Below, in pieces: positions 54,452-63,576 of a DNA stretch of 64,000 nt. Position 1 is the first letter of the stretch, and each line of letters starts with the position of its first letter. Origin of the DNA: Gammaproteobacteria bacterium 13_2_20CM_66_19 (lineage in GTDB: Bacteria > Pseudomonadota > Gammaproteobacteria > Steroidobacterales > Steroidobacteraceae); NCBI GenBank assembly GCA_001914695.1, contig MNCZ01000099.1, forward strand, positions 1 to 64,000, in the 5' to 3' direction. Position numbers and translations under genes: made by a program. Below the pieces are notes generated by a model that was given only the letters and a program-made list of their open reading frames with translations, was not told where the DNA came from and made no database searches.

Positions 54452-57400
54452 TCAGACCGCCGCCAGCCGCACGGCCTCGTCGACGTCGACCGTGACCAGG
54501 CGCGAGACGCCCGGCTCGTTCATGGTCACGCCGATCAGCTGCGAGACGAGCTCCATGGTGGCCTTGTTATGGGTGATGAGCACGAACTGCACGCGCGAGG
54601 ACATGTCGCGCACGATGTCGCAGAAGCGTCCGACGTTGTGCTCGTCGAGCGGCGCGTCGACCTCGTCCAGCAGACAGAACGGGGCGGGGTTGAGATCGAA
54701 GATCGCGAACACGAGCGCCACCGCAGTCAGCGCCTTCTCGCCGCCGGACAGGAGGTGGATGGTGCTGTTTTTCTTGCCCGGGGGCCGCGCCATGACGGCG
54801 ACGCCGGCGGTGTGCTTGTCCTCGCCGACCAGCTCGAGGTAGGCGTGCCCTCCGCCGAAGAGGCGCGGGAATTTGTCGCGCAGCCCCGTGTTGATGCGTT
54901 CGAACGTGTCCTCGAACCGCGCACGGGTCTCCTTGTCGATGCGCCGCATCGCCTCCTCGAGCGTCGAGAGCGCCGACGTGAGGTCGGCGTACTGACTGTC
55001 GAGATACTCCTGGCGCTGCGTCTGCTCCTTGAGCTCGTCGATGGCGGCGAGATTGACCTGTCCGAGCTTCTCGACCTCGGCACGCGCCTCGGCGAGCGAC
55101 TGCTCCCAGGCCGCCACATCGGCGGTCGGCTCGAGGCCGGCGAGCACCTCGCCGAGGTCGCAGCCGGTCTCCGCGAACTGCTCGGCGAGCGCCGCCCGCC
55201 GCACGTGAGTCTCCTGGGCGGCGAGGCGCGCCGCATCGAGCTCCTCGCGCGCAGCGCTCACCCGCTGCTCGGCCATCAGGCGCCGCTCATCGAGCGCCTT
55301 GAGGGCGGCGTCGGCTTCCTCGAGGGCGCTGCGCGCCACGGCCAGCTCCGCCTCCACCGTGAGTCGCAGCGCCAGCGCCTCGTCGAGGCGCGCCTGAAGC
55401 GCGGCGATCGGCTCATCGCCCGTGGCCAGCTCCTGCTCGAGCTCCGCGCGCCGTCGCTCGAGCTGCTCGCGCTGCTCGCTCATGCGACGCAGGCCCACGG
55501 CCATCGAGCTCTCGCTCGAACGGCGCGACTCGAAGCTGACGTGCAGGTCGCGAGCCCTCGCCTGCGCCTCCTGTGAGCGCGCACGCGCCGAGCCAAGCGC
55601 CGCGCGCCGCTCCTCGCGCTCCTCGCTCAGCGTGCGCTCGCGCGTCGCGAGCTCGGCGGCCAGCGCCTGCGCGCGCGCGAGCTCGGCGGCGGCGCGTGAC
55701 AGCGCCTCCTCGGCCACCGCGCTCTCGCGCGCGATGTCTGCGGCGCTCTGCTGCAGCCGCTCGCCGCGCTCGCTCACTTCCTCGGCGCGCGCCTGGGTCG
55801 CCTTGAGCCGGCCGAGGAGCTCGGCGTGCCTCTGCTGTGCGGCCTGCAGCGCCGTCTGGGTACGCTCGCGCTCGGTCTCGGCCTGCGCTTGCCGCTCGCG
55901 CGCCGCGGCGAGCTCTGCTTCGGCCTCCGCGACCCGCTGGTCGGCTTCCGCCGACGCACCGCGCAGGCTCCTCAGGCGGTGCTCGCGCTCGAGAGTCCCG
56001 GCCCGCGGGTCGGGGCCGCGGCTGACGCGCAGCCAGTCGCGGCCGACCCACTCGCCCGCGGGCGTGATGAAGGAGCGTCCGTCGACGAGGCCGCCGCGCG
56101 CCGCGAGCGCCTTGCCAAGCGATTCGGCCGTCGACACCGCGGCGAGCCGCGCGATGACCGCCGGCGGACCCTTGACGTGGGCGGCGAGCGTCTTCGCCTC
56201 AGCACCGCGGGCGCGTTCGCCGCTCTCCACCAGGGTGAGTCGCCCGGCGGCGAGACCGGCGAGTGCGCCCGAGAGCTCCTCCAGCCGCTCGACGCACACG
56301 GCCTCCAGGTAGTCACCGAGCGCGGTCTCGACGGCGCGCTCCCAGCCCGGCTCGACTTCGAGATCCGCCGCGAGCCGCGGCCGCGCGGCGAGGCCCGCAC
56401 CGCGCAGCCACTCGGCGGCCTGCCCCGCATGATCCGAGAGCGCCGCCGCCTGCAGCGCCTCGAGCGAGGTGAGCTCGCCGCGCGCCGCTTCGCGCGCGCC
56501 GCGCGCGCCCTCGAGGCGCTCCTCGCAGCCGAGCTGCGCGGTGCGCAGCGCCTGCACCCGCGCCTGCGCCTCGGCGAGCGCCCCCGCGCACCGCTCGCTC
56601 GCGCGACGCGCCTCGGATTCCTCGAGCGCGAGCTGGCCGAGCTGCGGGCCGCCATCCTGCGCGCCGAGACTGAGCCGCTCTCCGGCGAGCCGCTCGGCCT
56701 GCGCCCGAAGCTGCCGCAGCTGGTTCTCGAGTTGCTCGATGCGGGTACGCTCGACCTCGGTGGACTGCTGCGCCCCGCTCGCCGCCCGCGTGTGCTCTTC
56801 CCAGCGCTGCTGCCACTCCTGGAGCGCCTGCTCGCTCGCCTCGAGCGCCGCGCCGGTGCGCTGCTCGGCCTGCTGCGCGGCCTCGCGCTCGGGCGCGAGC
56901 CGCGCGATCTCCGCACACACCGCGGCGAGCTCGCCCTGGTCGCGGGCGATGTCCGCCGCGAGCTCCCCGAGTGTCGCCTGCGCCTGCGCGAGATCCGCGC
57001 GCTGGCGCTCGCGCAGCTCGCGGGTGTGCTCGATCGACTGCTCGAGCCGCGAGATGTCGGCTCCGACCTGGTAGTAGCGGCCCTGCACCGCCGACAGACG
57101 GTCGCCGTGAGCCGTCTGCACCGCACGCTGCTTCTCGATCGCGGCCTCGGCGGCGCGCTGCGCGGCGAGCGCCTCCTGCATGGCGAGCTCGCGCCCGCGC
57201 ACCGCGGCGTCGTGCACCTTGCCGCCGCTGTCGAGGTCCCGCAGGCGCAGCGCCAGGAGCTCCGCGGCGAGGCGTCGCTCCTGCTCCTTCAGCGCCTGGT
57301 AGCGCCGGGCGGTCGCCGCCTGACGCTGCAGGTGCCGGATCTGCTTCTCCACCTCGTCGCGCACGTCCTGGAGCCGCTCGAGATTCTCGCGGGTCTCGGC

Positions 57401-57952
57401 GATGCGCGCCTCGGTCTCCTTGCGCCGCTCCTTGTAGCGCGAGACACCGGCGGCTTCCTCGACGAAGGCGCGCATGTCCTCGCTCTTCGCCTCGATGACG
57501 CGCGAGATCGTGCCCTGCTCGATGATGGCGTAGCTGCGCGAGCCGAGCCCCGTGCCGAGAAACAGGTTGGTGATGTCCTTGCGCCGGCAGCGCACGCCGT
57601 TGATGAAGTACGCCGAGGTGTCGTCGCGCGCCACCTGGCGCTTCAGCGAGATCTCACCGTAGCTCGCGTAGGCGCCGCCGATCTTGCCGTCGGAGTTGTC
57701 GAACACCAGCTCGACGGAGGCCATGCCGACCGGCTTGCGCGCGGCGGAGCCGTTGAACACCACGTCCGCCATGTTGTCGCCGCGCAGATGCTTGGCGGAG
57801 AGCTCGCCCATCACCCAGCGCACGGCGTCGATGACGTTCGACTTGCCGCAGCCGTTGGGACCGACGACACCGGTGAGATTGCTGGGGAAGGTTATTTGGG
57901 TGGGATCGACGAAGGACTTGAAGCCGGCGAGCTTGATCTTGGTCAGCCGCAT
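54452..57952 (-). CDS. smc: Chromosome segregation ATPase SMC
   Basis: 1166 residues, typical for bacterial SMC. The N-terminal half-head has TKIKLAGFKSFVDPTQITFP and Walker A GPNGCGKSNVIDAVRWVMGE; two coiled-coil arms flank a hinge (around 500-650, near LAADLEVEPGWERAVETALGDYL); the C-terminal half-head has signature LLSGGEKALTAVALVFAIF and Walker B FCLLDEVDAPLDEHN. ATG 57952 is used; longer frames add a non-conserved leader. It works with the scpA and scpB products encoded 7-10 kb away. It diverges from queF, 55 bases between starts. Confidence 0.96.
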   Translation of the reverse strand: MRLTKIKLAGFKSFVDPTQITFPSNLTGVVGPNGCGKSNVIDAVRWVMGELSAKHLRGDNMADVVFNGSAARKPVGMASVELVFDNSDGKIGGAYASYGEISLKRQVARDDTSAYFINGVRCRRKDITNLFLGTGLGSRSYAIIEQGTISRVIEAKSEDMRAFVEEAAGVSRYKERRKETEARIAETRENLERLQDVRDEVEKQIRHLQRQAATARRYQALKEQERRLAAELLALRLRDLDSGGKVHDAAVRGRELAMQEALAAQRAAEAAIEKQRAVQTAHGDRLSAVQGRYYQVGADISRLEQSIEHTRELRERQRADLAQAQATLGELAADIARDQGELAAVCAEIARLAPEREAAQQAEQRTGAALEASEQALQEWQQRWEEHTRAASGAQQSTEVERTRIEQLENQLRQLRAQAERLAGERLSLGAQDGGPQLGQLALEESEARRASERCAGALAEAQARVQALRTAQLGCEERLEGARGAREAARGELTSLEALQAAALSDHAGQAAEWLRGAGLAARPRLAADLEVEPGWERAVETALGDYLEAVCVERLEELSGALAGLAAGRLTLVESGERARGAEAKTLAAHVKGPPAVIARLAAVSTAESLGKALAARGGLVDGRSFITPAGEWVGRDWLRVSRGPDPRAGTLEREHRLRSLRGASAEADQRVAEAEAELAAARERQAQAETERERTQTALQAAQQRHAELLGRLKATQARAEEVSERGERLQQSAADIARESAVAEEALSRAAAELARAQALAAELATRERTLSEEREERRAALGSARARSQEAQARARDLHVSFESRRSSESSMAVGLRRMSEQREQLERRRAELEQELATGDEPIAALQARLDEALALRLTVEAELAVARSALEEADAALKALDERRLMAEQRVSAAREELDAARLAAQETHVRRAALAEQFAETGCDLGEVLAGLEPTADVAAWEQSLAEARAEVEKLGQVNLAAIDELKEQTQRQEYLDSQYADLTSALSTLEEAMRRIDKETRARFEDTFERINTGLRDKFPRLFGGGHAYLELVGEDKHTAGVAVMARPPGKKNSTIHLLSGGEKALTAVALVFAIFDLNPAPFCLLDEVDAPLDEHNVGRFCDIVRDMSSRVQFVLITHNKATMELVSQLIGVTMNEPGVSRLVTVDVDEAVRLAAV

Positions 57953-58007
57953 CGCGCCTATCTTCCGCCTCCTGGGCGGCCCCGAGGATGGTGTAGTGTA
58001 GAGGAAT

Positions 58008-58397
58008 ATGCCCACGACGCCCACCAAGGCTCTCGAGACCTTCGCGAACCCCGCGCCCGATCGCGACTACACCATTCGCATGCAGATTCCCGAGTTCACG
58101 TGTCTGTGTCCACGCACAGGGCAGCCGGACTTCGCGACGCTGGATCTGGAGTACGTGCCCGACCGGCTGTGCGTGGAGCTGAAATCGCTGAAGCTCTATA
58201 TCTGGTCGTTCCGCGACCGTGGCGCGTATCACGAGGCGGTCACGAACGAAATTGTCGATCACCTCGACGCGACGCTCCGCGCGCGGTTCCTCCGCCTCAC
58301 GGCGCGCTTCAACGTGCGCGGCGGGATCTGCACGACCGTTGTCGCAGACAGACGACAGGACGCCTGGGAGCCGCAGCCGAAGGCGGTCCTGCCGTAG
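58008..58397 (+). CDS. queF: NADPH-dependent 7-cyano-7-deazaguanine reductase
   Basis: 129-residue type I QueF, reducing preQ0 to preQ1 for queuosine. The catalytic cysteine lies in [18 protein letters not shown], and [26 protein letters not shown] is the NADPH-binding QueF motif. ATG 58008 has AGAGGA just upstream. It is a single-gene unit between smc and dksA. Confidence 0.96.
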   Translation: MPTTPTKALETFANPAPDRDYTIRMQIPEFTCLCPRTGQPDFATLDLEYVPDRLCVELKSLKLYIWSFRDRGAYHEAVTNEIVDHLDATLRARFLRLTARFNVRGGICTTVVADRRQDAWEPQPKAVLP

Positions 58398-58507
58398 AAG
58401 TCCCGCGGCCGCGGCGGCGCAGCGCAGCGCACCCGCGCAGCGCAGCACCCGCGGAGGGCGCACATCAGGTAAACCACCACCCCGAAAGAGCTCAGGTTTC
58501 ACCACCT

Positions 58508-58535
58508 GTACAGCCCGGGGACCGCCGGTATAATC
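58508..58535 (+). promoter_or_regulatory. Promoter for dksA
   Basis: TGTACA (58508-58513, 4 of 6 to consensus), a 16-base spacer and a perfect TATAAT (58530-58535). The bases after the -10 are CGCGCG, a GC-rich discriminator of the kind repressed by ppGpp-DksA. The start would be near 58542, giving a ~37-base leader with GAGGAG before the ATG. Confidence 0.65.
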
Positions 58536-58578
58536 GCGCGTTCTTCACGAGGCTGATGCCGATTTGAGGAGCCATTAG

Positions 58579-59352
58579 ATGCCGGCCAAGAGACCAGCGC
58601 CTAGGTCCGCGAAGGGCAAGAAGGCGGCCAGCCGGCCAGCGGTCAGGAAGGCGACCGCGCACAAGCCCGAACCGCTGCGTGTGAGAGCGGTCGCGGCGCC
58701 GCCGCACAAGACCCCGCCCCCGCCGAAGAAGCCCGGCGCGGCCGCACCCCCCGCTGCCAGCGAGCCGGCTGCCGAAACGAGAAAGCCGCTGCGCCCCGGG
58801 CTTCCCGCGAGCCCGCCCCGCGCTGCGACCTCGATGCTCGGCGGCAACCGCGTCGGGCCCGCGCCCGCTGCGACGGCCGACGGCGAGGACGCCGAGCTGA
58901 TCGAGCCGGGAAGCCTGCTCGCCGGTCCCCGCAACGTCCAGCCGTACATCGCCAAGCGGGGCGAGCAGTACATGAGCAAGGAGCAGCTCCAGCACTTCCG
59001 CAACATTCTCAACAGCTGGAAGCGCGACCTCATGGTCGAGGTGGATCGCACCGTCACGCACATGAAGGACGAGGCGGCGAACTTCCCGGATCCCAACGAC
59101 CGCGCAACGCAGGAGGAGGAATTCAGCCTCGAGCTGCGCACGCGTGACCGCGAACGGAAGCTCATCCGCAAGATCGACGACGCCCTCAAGCGCATCGAGG
59201 ATGGCTCCTACGGCTACTGCCTCGAGACCGGCGAAGAGATCGGGATCAAGCGCCTCGAGGCGCGCCCGGTGGCCACGCTCAGCATCGAAGCCCAGGAACG
59301 CCGCGAACGGCGCGAGCGCCAGTACGGCGACCGCGACGACCGCTATCGCTAG
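58579..59352 (+). CDS. dksA: RNA polymerase-binding protein DksA, N-terminally extended
   Basis: 257-residue ppGpp cofactor that enters the RNA polymerase secondary channel. The core (from ~115) matches DksA: EQYMSKEQLQHFRNILNSWKRDLMVEVDRTVTHMKDEAANFPDPNDRATQEEEFSLELRTRDRERKLIRKID, with the two tip aspartates of DPNDRA intact. The zinc-finger has only one of the four cysteines (Cys214 in YGYCLETGEE; the others are Thr, Ser and Ala), as in alphaproteobacterial and Xanthomonas-type DksA. The first ~115 residues are an Ala/Pro/Lys-rich, probably disordered extension not found in the 151-residue E. coli protein. GAGGAG precedes ATG 58579. Confidence 0.94.
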   Translation: MPAKRPAPRSAKGKKAASRPAVRKATAHKPEPLRVRAVAAPPHKTPPPPKKPGAAAPPAASEPAAETRKPLRPGLPASPPRAATSMLGGNRVGPAPAATADGEDAELIEPGSLLAGPRNVQPYIAKRGEQYMSKEQLQHFRNILNSWKRDLMVEVDRTVTHMKDEAANFPDPNDRATQEEEFSLELRTRDRERKLIRKIDDALKRIEDGSYGYCLETGEEIGIKRLEARPVATLSIEAQERRERRERQYGDRDDRYR

Positions 59353-60250
59353 AGCACCCCGGGCCGCGCGGGCGGACTACGTCGGGCGCTTCGCGCCCTC
59401 CCCGACCGGATCGCTCCATCTCGGCTCGCTCGTCGCCGCGGTGGGCAGCTTCGCCGATGCCCGCAGTCGCGGCGGCCGCTGGCTGCTGCGGATGGAGGAC
59501 CTGGACGCATCAAGGGTGATTCCCGGCTGCGCCGAGCGCACGCTGCGCATGCTCGAGGCCCTCGGGCTCACCTGGGACGGCGCGGTCGAGTACCAGAGCG
59601 CCCGCACGCATCACTACGGCGAGGCCCTCGCCACCCTCGAGGCGCTCGGCCTCACCTTCCAGTGCAGTTGCACGCGGGCCGAGCGCAATGCCGACGGCGG
59701 TTATCCGGGCACGTGCCGCAACGGACCGCAGAGCCGGGGAGCCACTGCCACGCGCTTTCGCGTCGATGACAGAACGGTCTGCTTCGAGGACCGCGCGCAG
59801 GGGGAGTGCCGCTTCGAGCTGGGCGAGCGCGGGGACGTCATCATCCGCCGCCGCGACGGGGCGTTCGCCTATCAGCTGGCGGTGGTCGTGGACGATGCGC
59901 TGCAGGGGGTGACGGACGTCGTCCGCGGTGCCGACCTGCTCGACAGCACGCCCTGGCAGATCGCGCTGCAGGGGGCATTGAGGCTGCCCACCCCGCACTA
60001 CCTCCACCTGCCGCTGGTCACGGAGCCCGGCGGCGCGAAGCTCGCCAAGGCCCGGCGCTCCGTGGCGCTCGATCCGCACCCCTCAGGCCGGGAGCTGCAC
60101 GAGGCCCTCAGGCTCCTCAACCAGGGCCCTCCGGACACGCTCAAGCTCGAGTCACCCAGCCGGGTGCTCGAATGGGCCTGCGCCCACTGGGAACTGGACC
60201 GGTTCCACGGCGTGCGGGAAGTCCGCGCCGCCGCCCCCGGCGCCGACTGA
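59201..60250 (+). CDS. gluQ: Glutamyl-Q tRNA(Asp) synthetase GluQ, start uncertain
   Basis: Enzyme that attaches glutamate to queuosine in tRNA-Asp. The conserved part starts at ADYVGRFAPSPTGSLHLGSLVAA (HIGH-type HLGS), followed by LLRMEDLDASRV, zinc ligands in FQCSCTRAE and GYPGTCR, and KLAKARRS at the KMSKS position. There is no ATG, GTG or TTG in frame between 59204 and the conserved part at ~59372; the nearest start is ATG 59201, inside dksA in another frame, giving 349 residues with a ~57-residue low-complexity leader. An ATC at 59345, next to the dksA stop, is a speculative alternative. The gene directly follows dksA, the usual arrangement, and works with queF nearby. Confidence 0.82.
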   Translation: MAPTATASRPAKRSGSSASRRARWPRSASKPRNAANGASASTATATTAIARAPRAARADYVGRFAPSPTGSLHLGSLVAAVGSFADARSRGGRWLLRMEDLDASRVIPGCAERTLRMLEALGLTWDGAVEYQSARTHHYGEALATLEALGLTFQCSCTRAERNADGGYPGTCRNGPQSRGATATRFRVDDRTVCFEDRAQGECRFELGERGDVIIRRRDGAFAYQLAVVVDDALQGVTDVVRGADLLDSTPWQIALQGALRLPTPHYLHLPLVTEPGGAKLAKARRSVALDPHPSGRELHEALRLLNQGPPDTLKLESPSRVLEWACAHWELDRFHGVREVRAAAPGAD

Positions 60251-60375
60251 AGCGGAGTCTCCGGAAGCGCGCTCGGCGAGTTGGGTTCGCGGCGCCGCTA
60301 CCGACGGATGTAATATGGTATGTCGAAACGGCCCAGCACTAGGGAAGGTGCATAACCCATAGTGAGGGACCTGCG

Positions 60376-60711
60376 ATGAGCGCGCGAATAATTAAGAAGT
60401 ATCCCAACAGGCGGTTGTACGACACGGTAGAGAGTCGGTACATCACGCTCGCCGATATCCGCCGGCTGGTGATCGAGCGGGTCGACTTCGTGGTCATCGA
60501 CAAGAAGACCCAAGGCGACATCACCCGCCCGATCCTGCTGCAGGTGATCGCGGAGCAGGAGCATGACGGCGAGCCGCTCATGAGCCGCGATTTCCTCTCA
60601 CAGGTGATCCGCTCCTACGGCGACGCCATGCGCAGCACCGTCGGCAGCTACCTGGAGCAGAGCCTGAAGCTGTTTGCGAGCCAGAACGGCGGACGCGGGC
60701 CCCCGGGCTGA
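60376..60711 (+). CDS. phaR: PHA synthesis repressor PhaR
   Basis: 111-residue regulator of polyhydroxyalkanoate granule genes. IIKKYPNRRLYDTVESRYITLADIRRLVIERVDFVVIDKKTQGDITRPILLQVIAEQEHDG is the complete PHB/PHA accumulation regulator DNA-binding domain; the C-terminal SYGDAMRSTVGSYLEQSLKLF is the shorter phaR-type helix. ATG 60376 has GAGGGA upstream. No phaA/B/C genes lie in the window. It converges with pnp, 26 bases apart. Confidence 0.9.
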   Translation: MSARIIKKYPNRRLYDTVESRYITLADIRRLVIERVDFVVIDKKTQGDITRPILLQVIAEQEHDGEPLMSRDFLSQVIRSYGDAMRSTVGSYLEQSLKLFASQNGGRGPPG

Positions 60712-60737
60712 GAGGCAAGCGCGCGGCGCCGCGGCCG

Positions 60738-62822
60738 TCAGGAGTCGAGGTCGCGCATCGACAGACGGATGCGTCCCTGGCGATCCACCTCGAGAACCTT
60801 CACGCGAATCAGATCGCCCTCCTTGAGCTTGTCGCTCACCCGCTCGACGCGCTCGTTCGAGATCTGCGAGATGTGCACCAGCCCGTCGCGGCCGGGAAGG
60901 ATGGTCACGAAGGCTCCGAAATCCATGAGCCGCGCGACCTTGCCCTCGTAGATCTGGCCCACCTCGACGTCGGCGGTGATGAGCTCGATGCGCCGCTGCG
61001 CCTCGCGCCCGGCGGCGCCCGAGACCGAAGCGATCTTGACCGTGCCGTCGCTCTCGATGTCGATGGTGGTGCCGGTCTCCTCGGTGATCTGGCGGATGAC
61101 CGCCCCGCCCTTGCCGATGACGTCGCGGATCTTCTCCTGATCGATCTTGAGCGTGATGATCGACGGGGCCCACTCGGACATCTTGGCGCGCGGCTCGCGG
61201 ATGACCTTGTTCATCTCATCGAGGATATGCAGGCGGCCAGCGCGCGCCTGCTCGAGCGCCACGCGCATGATCTCGGGCGTGACGCCTTCGACCTTGATGT
61301 CCATCTGCAGCGCCGTCACGCCGTCCCTGGTGCCGGCGACCTTGAAATCCATGTCGCCGAGGTGATCCTCGTCGCCGAGGATGTCGGTGAGCACCTTATA
61401 GCGGCTGCCCTCGAGCACCAGCCCCATGGCAACGCCCGCCACCGGCGCCTTGATCGGAACCCCCGCGTCCATGAGCGACAGCGACGTGCCGCACACGCTC
61501 GCCATCGAGCTCGAGCCGTTCGACTCCAGGATCTCCGACACGACGCGGATCACGTACGGAAAGGCAGTCATGTCCGGCATCACCGCACTGACGCCGCGAC
61601 GCGCGAGATTGCCGTGCCCGATCTCGCGCCGCTTCGGGGCTCCCATCATGCCGGTCTCGCCCACCGAGAAGGGCGGGAAGTTGTAGTGCAGCATGAACGG
61701 CTCGCGCCGCTCGCCCTCGAGGGCGTCGATGATCTGCGCATCGCGGGTGGTGCCGAGCGTGGTCAGCACCAGAGCCTGGGTTTCCCCGCGGGTGAAGAGC
61801 GCCGACCCGTGCGTGCGCGGCATCACGCCGACCTTGACCGTGATCGGGCGTACGGTGCGCGTGTCGCGCCCGTCGATGCGCGGCTCGCCGTTGAGGATCC
61901 GCTGGCGCACGATGCGGCTCTCGAGCCTGAAGAGCGCGCTCTCGACGGCCTCCTGGGTCCACTTGGGCTGATCCCCTCCGGCGAGCGTCGCGAGGGTCTG
62001 GGTCTTGATCTCGGTGAGCCGCGCGTGCCGCTGCTGCTTCTCGGTGATGGTGTAAGCCTGGGCGAGCGCCGCCTGCGCATGGAGGCTGAGCGCGCTCATG
62101 AGCTCGGCGTTTTCCGCCGGCGGCTGCCAGCTCCAACGCGGCTTGCCCGCTTCCGCGGCGAGCTCCTTGATGACGCGGATGGCGGTCTGCATCTGCTCGT
62201 GTCCGAACACGACGGCTCCGAGCATCACTTCCTCGGACAGCCCCTTCGCCTCCGACTCGACCATCAGCACCGCGTGCGCGGTGCCGGCGACCACCAGATG
62301 CAACTGCGATTGCGCGAGCTCCGTCGCGGTCGGGTTGAGGACATAACGGCCGTCCTTCCACCCGACCCGCGCAGCTCCGATCGGGCCGTTGAACGGAATG
62401 CCCGACAGGGCGAGCGCGGCGGATGCGCCGAGGAGCGCCGGAATGTCGGCATCGATGTCCGGGTCCATCGACAGCACCGTCGCCACCACCTGCACGTCGT
62501 TGTAGAACCCGTCCGGAAACAGTGGACGGATGGGGCGGTCGATGAGGCGCGAGGTCAGCGTCTCCTTCTCGGTCGGCCGGCCCTCGCGCTTGAAGAAGCC
62601 GCCCGGGATGCGGCCGGCGGCGTAGGTCTTCTCGACGTAGTTGACGGTCAGGGGAAAGAAATCGCGCCCCGCGGTCGGGGTCTGCTGTATGCAGGCGGTG
62701 ACCAGCACGACGGTATCGCCCATGGCGACGCGCACCGCGCCTTCCGCCTGGCGGGCGATCTCACCCGCGTCGATGGTGACTGAATGCTGACCATATGAGA
62801 ATGATTTGCTGACGACGCTCAA
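60738..62822 (-). CDS. pnp: Polyribonucleotide nucleotidyltransferase
   Basis: 694-residue 3'-5' phosphorolytic exoribonuclease. Two RNase PH domains are visible ([18 protein letters not shown] and [23 protein letters not shown]), with [11 protein letters not shown]-like [23 protein letters not shown], then a KH domain ([34 protein letters not shown]) and an S1 domain ([24 protein letters not shown]). The start is TTG 62822 with GAGGA eight to nine bases upstream. It follows rpsO, with a terminator-like structure in the gap. Confidence 0.96.
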   Translation of the reverse strand: MSVVSKSFSYGQHSVTIDAGEIARQAEGAVRVAMGDTVVLVTACIQQTPTAGRDFFPLTVNYVEKTYAAGRIPGGFFKREGRPTEKETLTSRLIDRPIRPLFPDGFYNDVQVVATVLSMDPDIDADIPALLGASAALALSGIPFNGPIGAARVGWKDGRYVLNPTATELAQSQLHLVVAGTAHAVLMVESEAKGLSEEVMLGAVVFGHEQMQTAIRVIKELAAEAGKPRWSWQPPAENAELMSALSLHAQAALAQAYTITEKQQRHARLTEIKTQTLATLAGGDQPKWTQEAVESALFRLESRIVRQRILNGEPRIDGRDTRTVRPITVKVGVMPRTHGSALFTRGETQALVLTTLGTTRDAQIIDALEGERREPFMLHYNFPPFSVGETGMMGAPKRREIGHGNLARRGVSAVMPDMTAFPYVIRVVSEILESNGSSSMASVCGTSLSLMDAGVPIKAPVAGVAMGLVLEGSRYKVLTDILGDEDHLGDMDFKVAGTRDGVTALQMDIKVEGVTPEIMRVALEQARAGRLHILDEMNKVIREPRAKMSEWAPSIITLKIDQEKIRDVIGKGGAVIRQITEETGTTIDIESDGTVKIASVSGAAGREAQRRIELITADVEVGQIYEGKVARLMDFGAFVTILPGRDGLVHISQISNERVERVSDKLKEGDLIRVKVLEVDRQGRIRLSMRDLDS

Positions 62823-62866
62823 GGCTCAATCCTCGAAAAGTTGGATCTTCGGAAATCTCAAGGGCG

Positions 62867-62899
62867 AAAACACAAAGGCCGCGCGTTGCCGGCGGCCCT
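62867..62899 (-). terminator. Rho-independent terminator between rpsO and pnp
   Basis: On the minus strand AAGG and GGCCGC/GCGGCC (62877-62882 with 62892-62897) form a GC-rich stem with a 9-base loop, followed by TTTGTGTTTT. A second, larger inverted repeat (CTCAAGGGC 62857-62865 and GCCCTTGAG 62895-62903) overlaps it and cannot form at the same time. It lies between the stop of rpsO and the start of pnp. Confidence 0.7.
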
Positions 62900-62906
62900 T
62901 GAGTTT

Positions 62907-63176
62907 TCAGCGGCGAAGCCCGAGTCGCTCGACGAGCTCCTGGTACTTCTGGGGTTGCGTGGCTCTGAGGTAATCGAGGAGCTTGCGCCGCTGGTTCACG
63001 AGCTTCACGAGCCCGCGGCGCGAGGCGTGGTCACGCTTGTGCGCGGTGAAGTGCTCGCCGAGTCCGTTGATGCGCTCGGAGAGCAGTGCCACCTGAACTT
63101 CCGGTGAGCCGGTGTCGGCCGGTCCGCGGCGGAACTGCGCGAGGATTCCGCCCTTTTTCTCGCTGGTTAAGGCCAT
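62907..63176 (-). CDS. rpsO: 30S ribosomal protein S15
   Basis: 89-residue primary 16S rRNA-binding protein. [75 protein letters not shown] is nearly invariant in the family. ATG 63176 with AGGA ten bases upstream. It heads the conserved rpsO-pnp unit. Confidence 0.97.
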   Translation of the reverse strand: MALTSEKKGGILAQFRRGPADTGSPEVQVALLSERINGLGEHFTAHKRDHASRRGLVKLVNQRRKLLDYLRATQPQKYQELVERLGLRR

Positions 63177-63576
63177 GGCGCGATCGTCCTAACTAATTGT
63201 CTCAAGAGCCCTTTTAGCAAGCGCGGGATTCTACCCGCCCGTAGCGTGCCGCTACAAGCCGCACGCGATGCGTTCCGTTACGCGGCCGTCCGATGAGCGG
63301 CGCAACGGTGTGCGCTCATCGGCGAGCCGCACGGGACGACTCACCTGCCATGCGGCGCGAGAATCGCGGGGGCGGCGTGCGATTCCGAAGTGCGCCGCGC
63401 CCTGTCCGCGGTTTGCATCAGGCGCCGCTCACGACATAATGCGGCCGACAAATCAGCGACTTACGAATCCTGTCTCAGAGCGCACTGCGCTGGCGCGACG
63501 TGCATCTACGACTCCCCGGCCGGCGCGTCCGTAGGATCGCACGCAGTTCTGTCGCGATCCTGAAACGTCTGCCCGC
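63177..63576. other. 400-base intergenic region
   Basis: Between divergent rpsO and the PAS gene; no supported gene. It contains an rpsO promoter candidate (63228-63257), a small GTAGC-GTGCC-GCTAC hairpin in its spacer, a perfect 9-bp inverted repeat CGATGAGCG/CGCTCATCG (63291-63299 and 63313-63321), and a weak plus-strand TTGCAT-N16-CATAAT (63413-63440) that could serve the PAS gene. Confidence 0.6.
63228..63257 (-). promoter_or_regulatory. Promoter candidate for rpsO-pnp
   Basis: On the minus strand TTGTAG (63257-63252), 18 bases and TAGAAT (63233-63228, 5 of 6 consensus). The start would lie about 45 bases before the rpsO ATG. The -35 is weak. Confidence 0.45.

Noticed and set aside
63268-63534. 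An 88-codon frame between rpsO and the PAS gene
   Set aside because: No ribosome site, no similarity, Arg/Ser-rich composition.
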